A stretch of 64,000 nt of DNA from Gammaproteobacteria bacterium (GTDB lineage Bacteria; Pseudomonadota; Gammaproteobacteria; Xanthomonadales; Marinicellaceae): the NCBI GenBank assembly GCA_030430025.1, contig JAUIGR010000009.1, forward strand, positions 18,118 through 82,117. The letters are read 5' to 3'. The position numbers were made by a program, and so were the translations under genes. The notes under the pieces were generated by a model. The model saw nothing but the letters and a program-made list of their open reading frames with translations, was not told where the DNA came from and searched no databases. This document shows positions 53,095 to 63,597 of this stretch, one piece after another; within the stretch, counting starts at the first letter, position 1; every line of letters begins with the position of its first letter.

Positions 53095-55641
53095 TTATTG
53101 AAGTTGTTTCAATTGATACAGTAAGTCCAAGGCTTGGCGAGGAGTGAGGTCATCAGGGTTGATACTGGCTAATTTTTTTTCTATTTTTGATGGTTCAAGG
53201 GCAGTTACCTCGAATAAACTCGTTTGCACTGGTGTTTGATTTGTATTCGATTTTTCTAACTGTTGCAGATAAGTTTTTGCTTGTTCAAGTGCATTGCTGG
53301 GTAAACCTGCCAAGGCGGCTACCTGTAGACCATAACTTTTGTTAGCAGCACCAGATTTAACTCGGTGTAGAAAAACAATCCCTTCACCGTGTTCAACTGC
53401 ATTAAGGTGTACATTACTAACGGTATTTAGCTGCTCAGCCAAGGCAGTGATTTCAAAATAATGTGTGGCAAAAAGGGTAAATGATTGGTTCTGTTGAGCT
53501 AAGTGCATAGCACAGGCTTGCGCTAAAGACAGTCCATCATAGGTACTGGTGCCTCTACCAATTTCATCCATTAATACCAATGATTTGTCGGTGGCATTAT
53601 GTAGGATGTGCGCAGTTTCAGACATTTCGACCATGAATGTTGAACGTCCGCGAGTCAGGTCATCACCAGCACCAATCCGTGTAAATATGCGGTCAATATC
53701 ACCAATAGTGGTAGCTGTTGCTGGCACATAACTACCGATACATGCCATCAATATGATGATCGCTGATTGCCTCATATATGTTGATTTACCACCCATGTTT
53801 GGACCAGTGATGATCAGCATTTTTTGAGCTGGGTCTAATGTCAAATCATTAGGTTCGAAAGGTGTTTCTTGGATGGTTTCGACTACAGGGTGACGACCTT
53901 GAGAGATGATGATTTTAGGCTCTCTGACCAGTGCTGGCTTGCAAAATTTTTGACTGACAGCCCTTTCGGCTAAGTTGGCCAGGCAATCTAACTGGCTAAT
54001 TGCTTCAGCACAAGTTTGTAAAGTTTTGGTGTGTTGAGATAAAACGGTCAGCAATTCACTATAAAGTTGTTTTTCATGTGCTAATGACTTCTCTCTACTT
54101 GAAAGAACTTTTTGTTCAAATTGTTTTAACTCAGGTGTTGTGTAGCGTTCAACTGCTTTCAATGTTTGTCGCCGAATGTAATGCTCAGGTGCTTTATCAC
54201 TGTGTATTTTTGAAATTTCGATATAATAACCATGAACTCGGTTGTAGCCGACTTTTAAACCATTGATGCCAGTGTTTTGTTGTGCTTGTGCCTCAAAATC
54301 GAGCATGTATTGTCCGGCATCGGTGCTGATCCGTCTCAGTTCATCTAAGTCTTCGTTATAACCATCAGCAATAACACCTCCATCCCGAATCACTACAGGT
54401 GGATTATCTTTAACAGCCTTGGTCAGTAATTCAATAACCCCAATGTGTTCATTCAAATCATCAGTAATCAGAGACAGTGGGTCTTGCTGATCTTTTAGTA
54501 ACTTCTTTAAGTCAATAACAGCGTTCAATGAATCTTTAAGTGCAATCAGATCTCTAGGTCTTGCGGTTCCTAACGCCACACGTGTGACAATGCGCTCCAT
54601 ATCAGCGATGCTTTTCATTTGCTGTAATAATTCATCTTGTAAATGAGATTGCATCAATTGTTCAATGCTGTCTAGGCGCTGTTGAAGAATGTTTCTATCT
54701 CTTAACGGTTGTTTAATCCATCGTCTGAGTTTGCGAGACCCCATGGCAGTAGCACATTGATCAAGAAATCCACACAGTGTCAATTCATCCAAACCATCTG
54801 CATGGTAATCAATTTCTAGGTTCTTCCGTGAGTGAGCGTCAATGTGTAAATAATCATCCAATAACTCAATATGCAATCCTTGTATATGAGATAACGTTGT
54901 TTTTTGTGTGTGCTGGATATACTGTAGTAAGGCCCCAGCTGGAGCGAGAAATGGCTCATGCTCTTTGATTCCAAAACCAGATAAGTCATGAACGCCGTAG
55001 AGTTTTTTGAGTGCATGTGTAGCAGATTCTGAGTCAAAATCCCAACTGGGTCGTTCTTGAATGGGCCATTGGTCTAGTTGGTTTCTCAAATCACTGTTTT
55101 CACTGAGTAGTAATTCACTGGGGTGTAATCTTGATAGTTGGCCATCCAGTGTCACTTTGTTTTCTATGAATTGAACTGTGAAGGCGCCACTAGATAGAGA
55201 TAAATAAGCCAATCCATAGCCTCCGTTTGATTGATGAACAGCTACCAATAGATTGTCATTTTGGGCCTCCATTAAGGCCTCCTCAGTTACGGTGCCAGGT
55301 GTGATAATACGTTTGACTTCTCTGGCGACAGGGCCTTTACTGGTTGTTGGGTCACCTACTTGTTCACAAATGGCTATCGAGTGACCTTTTTTGACCAGTT
55401 TGGCTAAATAGTTGTCTGCTGCATGGTAGGGTACGCCAGCCATTGGTATGGCTTCACCGTTAGACTTGCCTCTTTGTGTGAGCGTAATGTCCAGTAGTTT
55501 AGCGGCCTTTAGCGCATCATCAAAAAACAACTCATAAAAATCGCCCATACGATAAAACAATAGCATGTCTGGATAATCAGCTTTTATTTTTAAAAACTGT
55601 TGCATCATTGGTGTGTGACCAGAAATTTCAGGTAATGTCAT
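53095..55641 (-). CDS. mutS: MutS, mismatch-recognition ATPase
   Basis: 848 residues. N-terminal mismatch-binding Phe-x-Glu in [13 protein letters not shown] (~33-45), core and clamp domains, Walker [16 protein letters not shown], Walker B/signature [20 protein letters not shown], then the helix-turn-helix dimer contact. C-terminal segment ([12 protein letters not shown]) carries the tetramerisation/beta-clamp region. Divergent from the FAS1 gene by 233 nt. Confidence 0.97.
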   Translation of the reverse strand: MTLPEISGHTPMMQQFLKIKADYPDMLLFYRMGDFYELFFDDALKAAKLLDITLTQRGKSNGEAIPMAGVPYHAADNYLAKLVKKGHSIAICEQVGDPTTSKGPVAREVKRIITPGTVTEEALMEAQNDNLLVAVHQSNGGYGLAYLSLSSGAFTVQFIENKVTLDGQLSRLHPSELLLSENSDLRNQLDQWPIQERPSWDFDSESATHALKKLYGVHDLSGFGIKEHEPFLAPAGALLQYIQHTQKTTLSHIQGLHIELLDDYLHIDAHSRKNLEIDYHADGLDELTLCGFLDQCATAMGSRKLRRWIKQPLRDRNILQQRLDSIEQLMQSHLQDELLQQMKSIADMERIVTRVALGTARPRDLIALKDSLNAVIDLKKLLKDQQDPLSLITDDLNEHIGVIELLTKAVKDNPPVVIRDGGVIADGYNEDLDELRRISTDAGQYMLDFEAQAQQNTGINGLKVGYNRVHGYYIEISKIHSDKAPEHYIRRQTLKAVERYTTPELKQFEQKVLSSREKSLAHEKQLYSELLTVLSQHTKTLQTCAEAISQLDCLANLAERAVSQKFCKPALVREPKIIISQGRHPVVETIQETPFEPNDLTLDPAQKMLIITGPNMGGKSTYMRQSAIIILMACIGSYVPATATTIGDIDRIFTRIGAGDDLTRGRSTFMVEMSETAHILHNATDKSLVLMDEIGRGTSTYDGLSLAQACAMHLAQQNQSFTLFATHYFEITALAEQLNTVSNVHLNAVEHGEGIVFLHRVKSGAANKSYGLQVAALAGLPSNALEQAKTYLQQLEKSNTNQTPVQTSLFEVTALEPSKIEKKLASINPDDLTPRQALDLLYQLKQLQ

Positions 55642-55874
55642 CGTACTATTTTTATTTAAGATATTTATTATTGGGGGCTATTTTAATATCAAAATTGGAC
55701 ATGTTTATATGCTAATTAGACAAAATCGAGCTGATTGATTTTTAAATTGTGAATTACTTGTGAACGGTTTTTACATTTTTTCTCACAAAGAAATGACAAT
55801 ACCTTACCTAAGATAGCCATGCGTTCACATAACTTAGAACGCAATGACTATTTATCAAACTAAACGAGAGTACT

Positions 55875-56396
55875 ATGAATACATTAAATAAGACTTCAAA
55901 ACTAATCATTATGACTGTATTAACTGTTCTGTCATTTGCAGTTTTAGCTGGCGGAAACTATGGTAAAAAGCACAGCAAAGACATTATAGAAACCGCTGTT
56001 TCAGCAGGTTCTTTTAATACCTTAGTGGCAGCTGTTAAAGCAGCAGGACTGGTTGATACCTTGAAAGGTGATGGGCCATTTACAGTGTTTGCACCCACTG
56101 ATGAAGCATTTGCTAAGTTACCAGCAGGTACATTAGAAAATCTTTTGAAACCAGAGAATAAAGATCAGTTGGCTGCTATTCTTACTTATCATGTTGTCGC
56201 TGGTAAAGTAAAAGCCAAAGATGTCGTTAAGTTGGCTCAGGCCAAGACTGTACAAGGAAATGATGTCGATATCATGACTAAAGACAGTGGTGTAGTTCTT
56301 AATGGTAATAGCAATGTGATACAAACTGACATCAAAACCAGCAATGGCGTGATTCATGTCATTGATACAGTGATGCTGCCGCCTGTTAACTCTTAA
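55875..56396 (+). CDS. Fasciclin (FAS1) domain secreted protein
   Basis: 173 residues with signal peptide (to about residue 26, ALAGG). One FAS1 domain: [60 protein letters not shown] and [17 protein letters not shown]1 proteins bind sugars or mediate adhesion; this is a cell-surface or periplasmic single-domain form. Upstream at 55819-55839 there is a GCGTTC/GAACGC inverted repeat, possibly an operator. SD is weak (GAGAG). Confidence 0.93.
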   Translation: MNTLNKTSKLIIMTVLTVLSFAVLAGGNYGKKHSKDIIETAVSAGSFNTLVAAVKAAGLVDTLKGDGPFTVFAPTDEAFAKLPAGTLENLLKPENKDQLAAILTYHVVAGKVKAKDVVKLAQAKTVQGNDVDIMTKDSGVVLNGNSNVIQTDIKTSNGVIHVIDTVMLPPVNS

Positions 56397-56418
56397 ATGA
56401 TCACAAAGGTTATTGATT

Positions 56419-56447
56419 AAAAGACCGAACTTGAATCGGTCTTTTTT
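56419..56447 (+). terminator. Rho-independent terminator after the FAS1 gene
   Basis: AAAGACCGA/TCGGTCTTT, 7-base loop, T-run. Confidence 0.88.
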
Positions 56448-56673
56448 ATTGGTTTGATTTTCGTTAACTTCTTTAAAGTATCTAAAATTAAGATAAGATT
56501 TGAGGTTCTTGATATTTGATTGTCATCATTCTTTTGATAAAGAATTTGATCACTTAAAAGTAATGATTCAGTCAATGTGATATCAGAAGTAAAAGATTAG
56601 CGATGACTAAGTTAGTGGACTTTTGTCAGTGGTGGCATTTAAAATTTATCGGGTTAATTTGGTAGTTTAAGTT

Positions 56674-57531
56674 GTGGAATTTTTAAATCATCCTTTAATA
56701 TCATTATCAGACCAGCGTGTACTGACTTTAGGCCAATTGTTATTGGGTATTGGTTTATTGTTACTAACGTGGTTTGGTAGTTTGTGGTTTTCTCGGTTGA
56801 TGGCCAGCAAAATACTGACTCGCACGCGTTTAAATCAAGATAATCGTGCGGTTATACAGCGGGTGATTTTTTTCGCCATGTTGATTTTTATTACCATGGC
56901 TGTATTAACATACATGAATATTCCATTGACAGCTTTTGCTTTTATTTCAGGAGCGGTAGCCATTGGTGTTGGGTTTGGTGCCCGTAATATTATAGAAAAT
57001 TTTCTCAGTGGCTGGATTTTGATGTCTGAGCGGCCGATTCGAATTGGTGATGTGATTGACTTGGATGGTAATTTGGGAACAGTGGTTTCTATTGGCCATA
57101 GATCAACCTTGGTTAAACGAATGGACGGTGCTCATATTGTTGTTCCCAATAGCCAAATTCTAGAATCGCGACTAATTAACTGGACTTTGATTGATCCTCA
57201 TATCAGAACGGTCATTAGGGTGGGTGTGGCTTATGGAACTCATACATCAGATGTGAGCCGCATTTTATTAGATGTGGCACAAAAACATTCATATGTATTG
57301 AACCAACCTGAACCGATTGTGGTCTTTGATGACTTTGGTGATTCTGCATTACAGTTTGATTTATACATATGGGTTTCTGTTACTGGAGGTAAAGAGCTTA
57401 GGGTGATTCGTAGTGATTTGCGTCATGCTATTGATGATGCCTTCAAAGCATCAGGTATTGTTATTGCATTCCCACAGCAGGATGTGCATTTGCGAGTCAT
57501 TGAGCAGTCAATTAACAAAGGTGATTCATGA
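56674..57531 (+). CDS. MscS-family mechanosensitive channel
   Basis: 285 residues, GTG start (GTGGAATTTTTAAAT). Three predicted helices: ~20-40, ~60-82 and the pore helix ~90-112 (GAVAIGVGFGARNIIENFLSG), then the beta domain (RIGDVIDLDGNLGTVVSI) and C-terminal vestibule. Opens an osmotic-release pore or transports small ions; the exact gating is unknown. Its end overlaps zntB by 4 nt, joining it to the envelope operon. Confidence 0.93.
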   Translation: MEFLNHPLISLSDQRVLTLGQLLLGIGLLLLTWFGSLWFSRLMASKILTRTRLNQDNRAVIQRVIFFAMLIFITMAVLTYMNIPLTAFAFISGAVAIGVGFGARNIIENFLSGWILMSERPIRIGDVIDLDGNLGTVVSIGHRSTLVKRMDGAHIVVPNSQILESRLINWTLIDPHIRTVIRVGVAYGTHTSDVSRILLDVAQKHSYVLNQPEPIVVFDDFGDSALQFDLYIWVSVTGGKELRVIRSDLRHAIDDAFKASGIVIAFPQQDVHLRVIEQSINKGDS

Positions 57532-58463
57532 TTGTTAAATCTTTACATTTGGATGGAGCCGGTCAGGCTACCGAGACGACATTAGATTTGTCAATTTCAA
57601 GTAGCTGGCATCATTTTCAAGGCATGCCTGATGCTGGTTGGGTTAAAAATCAAACAAGCATGTCTTCTTTTGCCAAGATGCATCTGTTAACAGCGGAAAC
57701 TAGACCAAAAACTTGGTTTGAGGATGATGAATTGGTCATCAGTTTGAGGGGAATGAACTTTAATGAAAATGCAGCTCCTGAAGAAATGATTGCCATTAAA
57801 GTCTGGATAAAAGGTGACGTGATTGTTACTTGCTGTGAAGGAAAAAGTCGCTCTATCAATGCCCTTATGGAAGATCTTAAAAATGGACATGGCGCTAAAA
57901 CGATACCCATGTTATTGGTTCGGTTAGTTGAACAACTGGCTTTTTTTGCTAATCAGTTTATTGATCAGCTTGATGCTATATTAGACAGTGAAGAAGATGA
58001 TATCAGTAGTCATAATTTTCAAATATTTCATCCTAAAATGAATACCATTAGAAGACAGGTGGCTTTTGTCAAAAGGTATTTGGCACCACAGCGTGAGGCA
58101 TTGGATCGTTTGTATCGAGCTAAGGTACCTGGATTTGATGATCGATTTTATGATTTGCTTTATATCCAAATTGACCAGTATGTTTTGATATTAGAGCAGT
58201 TGGATATTTTAAAGGAACGTGTACTCTCACTCAAAGAGCAGTTTATGGCTTATGTCGACCATCAGCAAAATAGTCGTTTGTATGTCTTAGCGATTGTTTC
58301 TGCGATCTTTTTACCTTTGTCTTTTGTGACTGGTTTATTGGGTATCAACGTCGGCGGTGTACCTGGTATCGATAATCCATGGGCGTTTACTTGGGTTAGT
58401 GGAGTCAGTTTTATTTTAGCCATTTTTATGCTCATATGGTTCAAAAATAAAAAGTGGTTTTGA
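57528..58463 (+). CDS. zntB: ZntB-like CorA-family zinc transporter
   Basis: 311 residues: large cytosolic N-domain and two C-terminal helices with the pore motif GLLGINVGGVPG, as in ZntB (family GVN/GIN instead of CorA's GMN). Probably moves Zn2+ across the inner membrane. GTG-start tamA follows with a 10-nt overlap. Confidence 0.9.
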   Translation: MIVKSLHLDGAGQATETTLDLSISSSWHHFQGMPDAGWVKNQTSMSSFAKMHLLTAETRPKTWFEDDELVISLRGMNFNENAAPEEMIAIKVWIKGDVIVTCCEGKSRSINALMEDLKNGHGAKTIPMLLVRLVEQLAFFANQFIDQLDAILDSEEDDISSHNFQIFHPKMNTIRRQVAFVKRYLAPQREALDRLYRAKVPGFDDRFYDLLYIQIDQYVLILEQLDILKERVLSLKEQFMAYVDHQQNSRLYVLAIVSAIFLPLSFVTGLLGINVGGVPGIDNPWAFTWVSGVSFILAIFMLIWFKNKKWF

Positions 58464-60181
58464 ACACAGCTAAACTTCGATTCTTAACCTATACCCTTTG
58501 CTTATTTTTTCATCATTCAAAGGCAGTGGTCATTACTGGTGGCCAGGCCGCTGTCAATCAAAACATCATTAATTTGATAAAAAAGCAAAGCCCTGATTGT
58601 TCATCTGATATGCATCAAAAGAGTTGGTTGGCACCTTCACTTCATGAACAAATGATTGATGCCATCAGGCCGTATGGATATTTTAAGCCAACCATTGTGG
58701 TTAATAATGAGGATACAGCAAACAGTTGTCATGACTGGGAGCTTAATATTGAACTCAATGAGGCTGTCCGATGGCATAACTTGGATGTTAGTCTCAAAGG
58801 TGAGGGTACTGCTTTATTCGATCTAAGGTCTTTTTTATTTGAACATGGTGTTACAAAAGGTGAAGTTTTTTCATCTCTTGCTTATGAACAGCTGAAATCA
58901 TCATTAATAAAAAAAGTAAGGGAAAATGGTTTTTTATCAGCAGAATGGCAAGAGACTAAAGTACAGATCGATGGTCAGCAAGCTGACTTAATTTTAATTT
59001 TGAGAACAGGTGTAAAATACCATATAGGTAAAATCTCTTATGTACAAAATCCGAAGTTCATAGGTGAAAATTTAGTTAAAAAATTAGTAAAGCTAGAAAC
59101 TGGTCAGGAATATCGTCGTGCTGTGATTGAAAAGCAAAGGGAGCAATTACAGCGAACAGGCTATTTTTCAACAGTTATTTGGTCTCAGCAAGTGAATGAT
59201 ATCGGTGTTGTTGACCTTTTGTTTGAGTTGGCGCCAGCAGATCGCATTGCCTATTCAGTTGGTGCCGGTATTGATACCGATAAAGGTCCATTGATTGATT
59301 TAGAGTATATCAATCAGCGAGTTAATCAACGCGGTATGCAGTTTCAGTTCCAACAACAGTGGTCATTAGACAGCCAACATATCCAGACCAAAGCGAGCTA
59401 TCCTCTGTTAGGGAGAAAGTCTGTAATTTGGCAACAATGGGCTTTCGATTGGATCAATGACTCTTATGACAACAGATTGGAAGATACGATTAAGATCAGT
59501 AGCCATTGGTTAATGAGGCGGTCAGAAAGTGATGCCTGGAAAGCGTCTCTCTCTTATGGAGATTACCAGTTTGGTTTTGCGGGTGAGTTAAAACGGTCTG
59601 TACAATTATTCACTCCAATGCTTTCTTGGTCTCGAGTGATTGCTAATGACTCAATAAGACCGACATCAGGTTATAAAACAAGAGTGTCTGCAGAAATGGC
59701 TCATCAGTCTTTACTTTCCGATGTTGATTTTTTTCAAGTTTCAGCTTCACATAAACACATTATCCCTATGGGTGATAGTGTTCGGTGGTTATGGCGTATT
59801 TCAGCCCAGTCTACTGTTGTTGATGACATTAATGAACTGCCTTTTTCATATCGTTCTTTTACTGGAGGTGATTACACTGTTCGAGGGTTTAATTTCCAGT
59901 CTTTAGCTCCTAAAAATTCAGCAGGGTACATCAACGGTGGTCAGCATGAGTTGACACTCAGTACAGAGTGGGAATTTCTCTGGCGACCTAATTGGGCTTA
60001 TGCTGTTTTTGTTGATTCAGGAAATGCGTTTGATGATGTTTTTGACAGTCATACGGCCACAGGGATTGGTCTACGGTGGTTTACGCCCATAGGAGCTGTT
60101 CGTTTTGATGTTGCACATGCTATAGATAGTTCATTGGATCGAGGTTTTCAATTTCATTTTACAGTGGGTTCTGATTTGTGA
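58454..60181 (+). CDS. tamA: TamA, Omp85-family assembly factor
   Basis: Outer-membrane component of the translocation and assembly module. 575 residues: signal ~1-24, three POTRA-like repeats (about 25-250), then a 16-strand barrel. The typical VRGF motif is in TVRGFNFQSLAP, and the C-terminus is barrel-like. Uses a GTG start; overlaps zntB by 10 nt and tamB by 4 nt. Confidence 0.93.
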   Translation: MVLNTAKLRFLTYTLCLFFHHSKAVVITGGQAAVNQNIINLIKKQSPDCSSDMHQKSWLAPSLHEQMIDAIRPYGYFKPTIVVNNEDTANSCHDWELNIELNEAVRWHNLDVSLKGEGTALFDLRSFLFEHGVTKGEVFSSLAYEQLKSSLIKKVRENGFLSAEWQETKVQIDGQQADLILILRTGVKYHIGKISYVQNPKFIGENLVKKLVKLETGQEYRRAVIEKQREQLQRTGYFSTVIWSQQVNDIGVVDLLFELAPADRIAYSVGAGIDTDKGPLIDLEYINQRVNQRGMQFQFQQQWSLDSQHIQTKASYPLLGRKSVIWQQWAFDWINDSYDNRLEDTIKISSHWLMRRSESDAWKASLSYGDYQFGFAGELKRSVQLFTPMLSWSRVIANDSIRPTSGYKTRVSAEMAHQSLLSDVDFFQVSASHKHIIPMGDSVRWLWRISAQSTVVDDINELPFSYRSFTGGDYTVRGFNFQSLAPKNSAGYINGGQHELTLSTEWEFLWRPNWAYAVFVDSGNAFDDVFDSHTATGIGLRWFTPIGAVRFDVAHAIDSSLDRGFQFHFTVGSDL

Positions 60182-63100
60182 AACGGTGGTTGAAACGTCT
60201 GTTGTTTATCACATCATTGATCATCGTGATGATTGCTGTGTTGATCGTGTGGTTATTGACAACCAATCTTGGTAGCCAAAAATTAATTGATTGGGTGGCA
60301 CAAATAACTGATATTGAGATTCAATATTCACAATTCAGCGGCAATTGGGTTGATGGTGTTGAAATTACTGACCTTAAGGTTAGTCAAGCTGATTGGCAAT
60401 TTAGCACAGCTCAAACAAATATAAAGGAACTGAAATGGTACTGGCTTTCACCAAGTATAACAATCGGTCGTTGGGATAACCAAGATGTCCAGCTGTCGTT
60501 TAAAGGAAATACAAGTTCAGAGGTTTCAAAACCGATAAACATTCAATGGCCAATAACCATTGATTTAACTGAAGGATCATTCAACAGTTTAAAAATAAAA
60601 CAATCAGGTGAATTAACCGAATGGGGAAATATCAGTATGTCGCTATTTTTATCTGACAGCATCACGACTGTTAAACGCATAAACTGGCAACATGATGATT
60701 ATCAGGTAGCACTGAAAGGACAGCTGCATCATGGATTGGAGTGGTTGGCTGAAGGGTCCATTCAATGGTCCTGGAAAACAGATGGATTTATAGGAAAAGG
60801 GGCTGTCAATTTTGACTGGCAGGATGGTGTTCTCAGTGGCGATCATCGAGGACAATTAGAGGCTGCCGATTGGTCAACATCTGTGACACATGACTGGTCG
60901 TTAATCATGGACACTCAAGTCATTGATGTCAAAGGTCAGTTAGCGGTGACTGTTGCTGATGACCATTGGACATCAGCCGTAGAATTGATGGGACCTATAG
61001 CTGATTTGAAAGCTTATTTTAATGTTAATCTAGACCCAAGTTTTTCTCAAAAACAAACCCTTTTGGGCAATATAAATTGGCATGATAACCGGTTATTATT
61101 AGAACACTGGCAATCCGAGGGACCGTTAGGAAATTGGACCATAAATATTGATTATGATAACAAAGATTTGAGTAGTGTGGATGTGTCAGTAAAGGCTGAA
61201 GGTCTTAACATGAATTGGTATGATGATCGATTCAATAGCCAATTGGCTTGGTCTTTACATTTTAGAGGTTCTGAATTTAAAACAAATCAGTGGCAATGGT
61301 ATATTGATGAAAGCGTGGTCAGTGGTGAAGTTAATGGTGAACAGATTGACATTGATTTTACCGGGGCTGGGTCTTTATCAGCAGGCCAGTATACGGGTCA
61401 TGCCTATTGGCGTGATAGTCGAGTGAATTGGCAATTTATTGGCCATAATGATCGATGGCGTGCACAAGGAGATTTATTGTTGAAAGATGCTTCTTTGCTA
61501 GATCCTCAGTTCAAGGGAAGTGTGTCGGGACACTGGAGTGTTGAAGATGTTTTGTCAAATCCGCGGGGCTTTATGACAGTGACTATGAACGACATGATTT
61601 ACCAGGATGTTCAGTTTCAGTCAGGAAAATGGCGGGTTGATTGGCTTGGTGATGAACGATTTAATCATCAACTTGAGCTTGAGAAAGTAGATAGTTTTGG
61701 TGTTTTGTGGGAAAAAATACACATAGGCGCTTCAGGAACCATTAACCAACATCATGTTGATTTGTCCGCTGAAAATGAGCGAGGACGCCTCAGTGGTTCT
61801 TTAAAAGCTGTGTGGAATCAGCAAAACCAAAATTACAGCGGTTCCTTTGAATCACTGTCTGTTCATTTGACTGATAATAGCAGTCAGTGGCAACTGGATA
61901 GACCTATGGATTGGGCAATTAATCCTCAAGGTTGGCAAGTAAGCTCTTTTTGTTTCAATGAAAATCTGGGTAAAAGTGCCATTTGTGCTCATATAGACCC
62001 GAGTGATGTATGGCAGTTAGATTGGCGATCTATTGTCTTGGAAGAATGGTCTTTTCTTTTTCCGCATGGTTGGTCTATATCAGGGATATTAAATGGACAT
62101 GCCAATGTAAAATCTAGTGATGTTTGGGATATTGAAGCCACAGCCAGTGATTTTTTTTGGCAGGCAGCTGATGTTTCATTACCTGAGGATTTTAAACACT
62201 GGCCGCAAATTCAAGTCAGTGCGTCGATCGACCAAAATAAGGGACAATTTCAATTCAATGCCGATGCCAATAAAAATATAACTATAAAAGCGGAAGGGAA
62301 TTATTGGTATGACCAGGCATGGCAGTTGAATGGTCAGTTTCAGGGACAGTCTGATGAGCATCAATGGCTGATTGATTTGGTTCCAGAGATTAATGCAATT
62401 GATGGATTAATGTCAGTCACAGGAAATATAACTGGCCCCATAGATAGACCTAGTTCTAATATTCAATTGGAATTAGTCGATGGTACAGTACAGTTCAGCG
62501 GTGCGGCCATGCCACTGCAGGAGATTGTTGTTAAAAATAAGATGGTGGGATGGTTACAGCATGAATTTTCTGTGCAAACTCGTGCTGGAGCAGGTCATTT
62601 GTTACTCACAGGTCAAGCCCTGTATCGTGATGATAAGGAATGGTTATTTACAGGTGCTATTAAAGGTTCTGATTATTTACTGGTGGATGATTCAGAGTTG
62701 ACACTAGTAGTCAGTCCACAGTTAGACTATCGAGCAAATGATAAAAAATTGACAGGACAAGTGGTGTTGCAGTCTGGAAAATTGTCTTTAAACCAATGGT
62801 CTGTTCCTGTAGTAACACTTTCTGATGATGTCCACATTTCTGGTGAACGTTTGTTAAAGAACGATCCGTTGGTACAATCTGGTGAAGTTGAAGTCATCAT
62901 AGATCAGCCATTTGATGTGGCTGTCACAGGGTTGAAAGGTCAGTTGCTTGGAAAGATCAAGGCAATCAAGCAACAAACTGACAACGAGTGGTCTGGGTCT
63001 GGGGAGTTAGCGTTTAAAGACGGGAGTTTCCAGATTTATGGACAAACATTAGATATAGAGGACAGTATCATTAGATTCAATGGTGATTTATTGGACCCTG

Positions 63101-63582
63101 AAATCAATGTGGTGGCTTCTCGTATGGTTGATCAATACCAAAAAGTCGGTGTTAAAATCACTGGGGTTGTTAGCCAGATCAGAACGCAATTATTTGCAGA
63201 ACCACCGCTCAGTGAAGAAGAAACGCTGGTCTACCTTGCTACTGGACAACCAGTGAGCTCATTAAATCCAGACCAAGATAAAAACGACATTATGGGTACG
63301 ATTTTGGCACTTGGACTGCAAAATAATAATGAGTTTATCAATAACTTTAAAAAAGTAACTGGCATCGATAACCTGACATTCAGAAACCAGGCTGGGCAGG
63401 GGGTTGTTGTCGAGGCTGGTAAACAAATCAGTCAGAGGTTATATGTGGGGCTGAAACAAGGTGTATTGGATGAAATTACTCAATGGCTTTTACGCTACCA
63501 AATCAATGATAAATGGTCAATTGAGTCGCAACAAGGTGAGCAACAACAAGTCAAGGTGATTTATCGGAGAAAGAAAAAGTGA
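60178..63582 (+). CDS. tamB: TamB, inner-membrane bridge of the Tam complex
   Basis: AsmA-like protein of 1134 residues, helix ~10-30, long beta-taco body, and DUF490 at the end (ISQRLYVGLKQGVLDEI). Thought to form a conduit for phospholipid or autotransporter movement between membranes. GTG start overlapping tamA by 4 nt. The IS5-like element begins 16 bases after its stop. Confidence 0.95.
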   Translation: MKRWLKRLLFITSLIIVMIAVLIVWLLTTNLGSQKLIDWVAQITDIEIQYSQFSGNWVDGVEITDLKVSQADWQFSTAQTNIKELKWYWLSPSITIGRWDNQDVQLSFKGNTSSEVSKPINIQWPITIDLTEGSFNSLKIKQSGELTEWGNISMSLFLSDSITTVKRINWQHDDYQVALKGQLHHGLEWLAEGSIQWSWKTDGFIGKGAVNFDWQDGVLSGDHRGQLEAADWSTSVTHDWSLIMDTQVIDVKGQLAVTVADDHWTSAVELMGPIADLKAYFNVNLDPSFSQKQTLLGNINWHDNRLLLEHWQSEGPLGNWTINIDYDNKDLSSVDVSVKAEGLNMNWYDDRFNSQLAWSLHFRGSEFKTNQWQWYIDESVVSGEVNGEQIDIDFTGAGSLSAGQYTGHAYWRDSRVNWQFIGHNDRWRAQGDLLLKDASLLDPQFKGSVSGHWSVEDVLSNPRGFMTVTMNDMIYQDVQFQSGKWRVDWLGDERFNHQLELEKVDSFGVLWEKIHIGASGTINQHHVDLSAENERGRLSGSLKAVWNQQNQNYSGSFESLSVHLTDNSSQWQLDRPMDWAINPQGWQVSSFCFNENLGKSAICAHIDPSDVWQLDWRSIVLEEWSFLFPHGWSISGILNGHANVKSSDVWDIEATASDFFWQAADVSLPEDFKHWPQIQVSASIDQNKGQFQFNADANKNITIKAEGNYWYDQAWQLNGQFQGQSDEHQWLIDLVPEINAIDGLMSVTGNITGPIDRPSSNIQLELVDGTVQFSGAAMPLQEIVVKNKMVGWLQHEFSVQTRAGAGHLLLTGQALYRDDKEWLFTGAIKGSDYLLVDDSELTLVVSPQLDYRANDKKLTGQVVLQSGKLSLNQWSVPVVTLSDDVHISGERLLKNDPLVQSGEVEVIIDQPFDVAVTGLKGQLLGKIKAIKQQTDNEWSGSGELAFKDGSFQIYGQTLDIEDSIIRFNGDLLDPEINVVASRMVDQYQKVGVKITGVVSQIRTQLFAEPPLSEEETLVYLATGQPVSSLNPDQDKNDIMGTILALGLQNNNEFINNFKKVTGIDNLTFRNQAGQGVVVEAGKQISQRLYVGLKQGVLDEITQWLLRYQINDKWSIESQQGEQQQVKVIYRRKKK

Positions 63583-63597
63583 TACTGATGATAATTA

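Noticed and set aside
55755..55795. Possible CRP site TTGTGA...TCACAA upstream of the fasciclin gene
   Set aside because: The half-sites are about 19 bases apart rather than the 6 needed for a CRP dimer.
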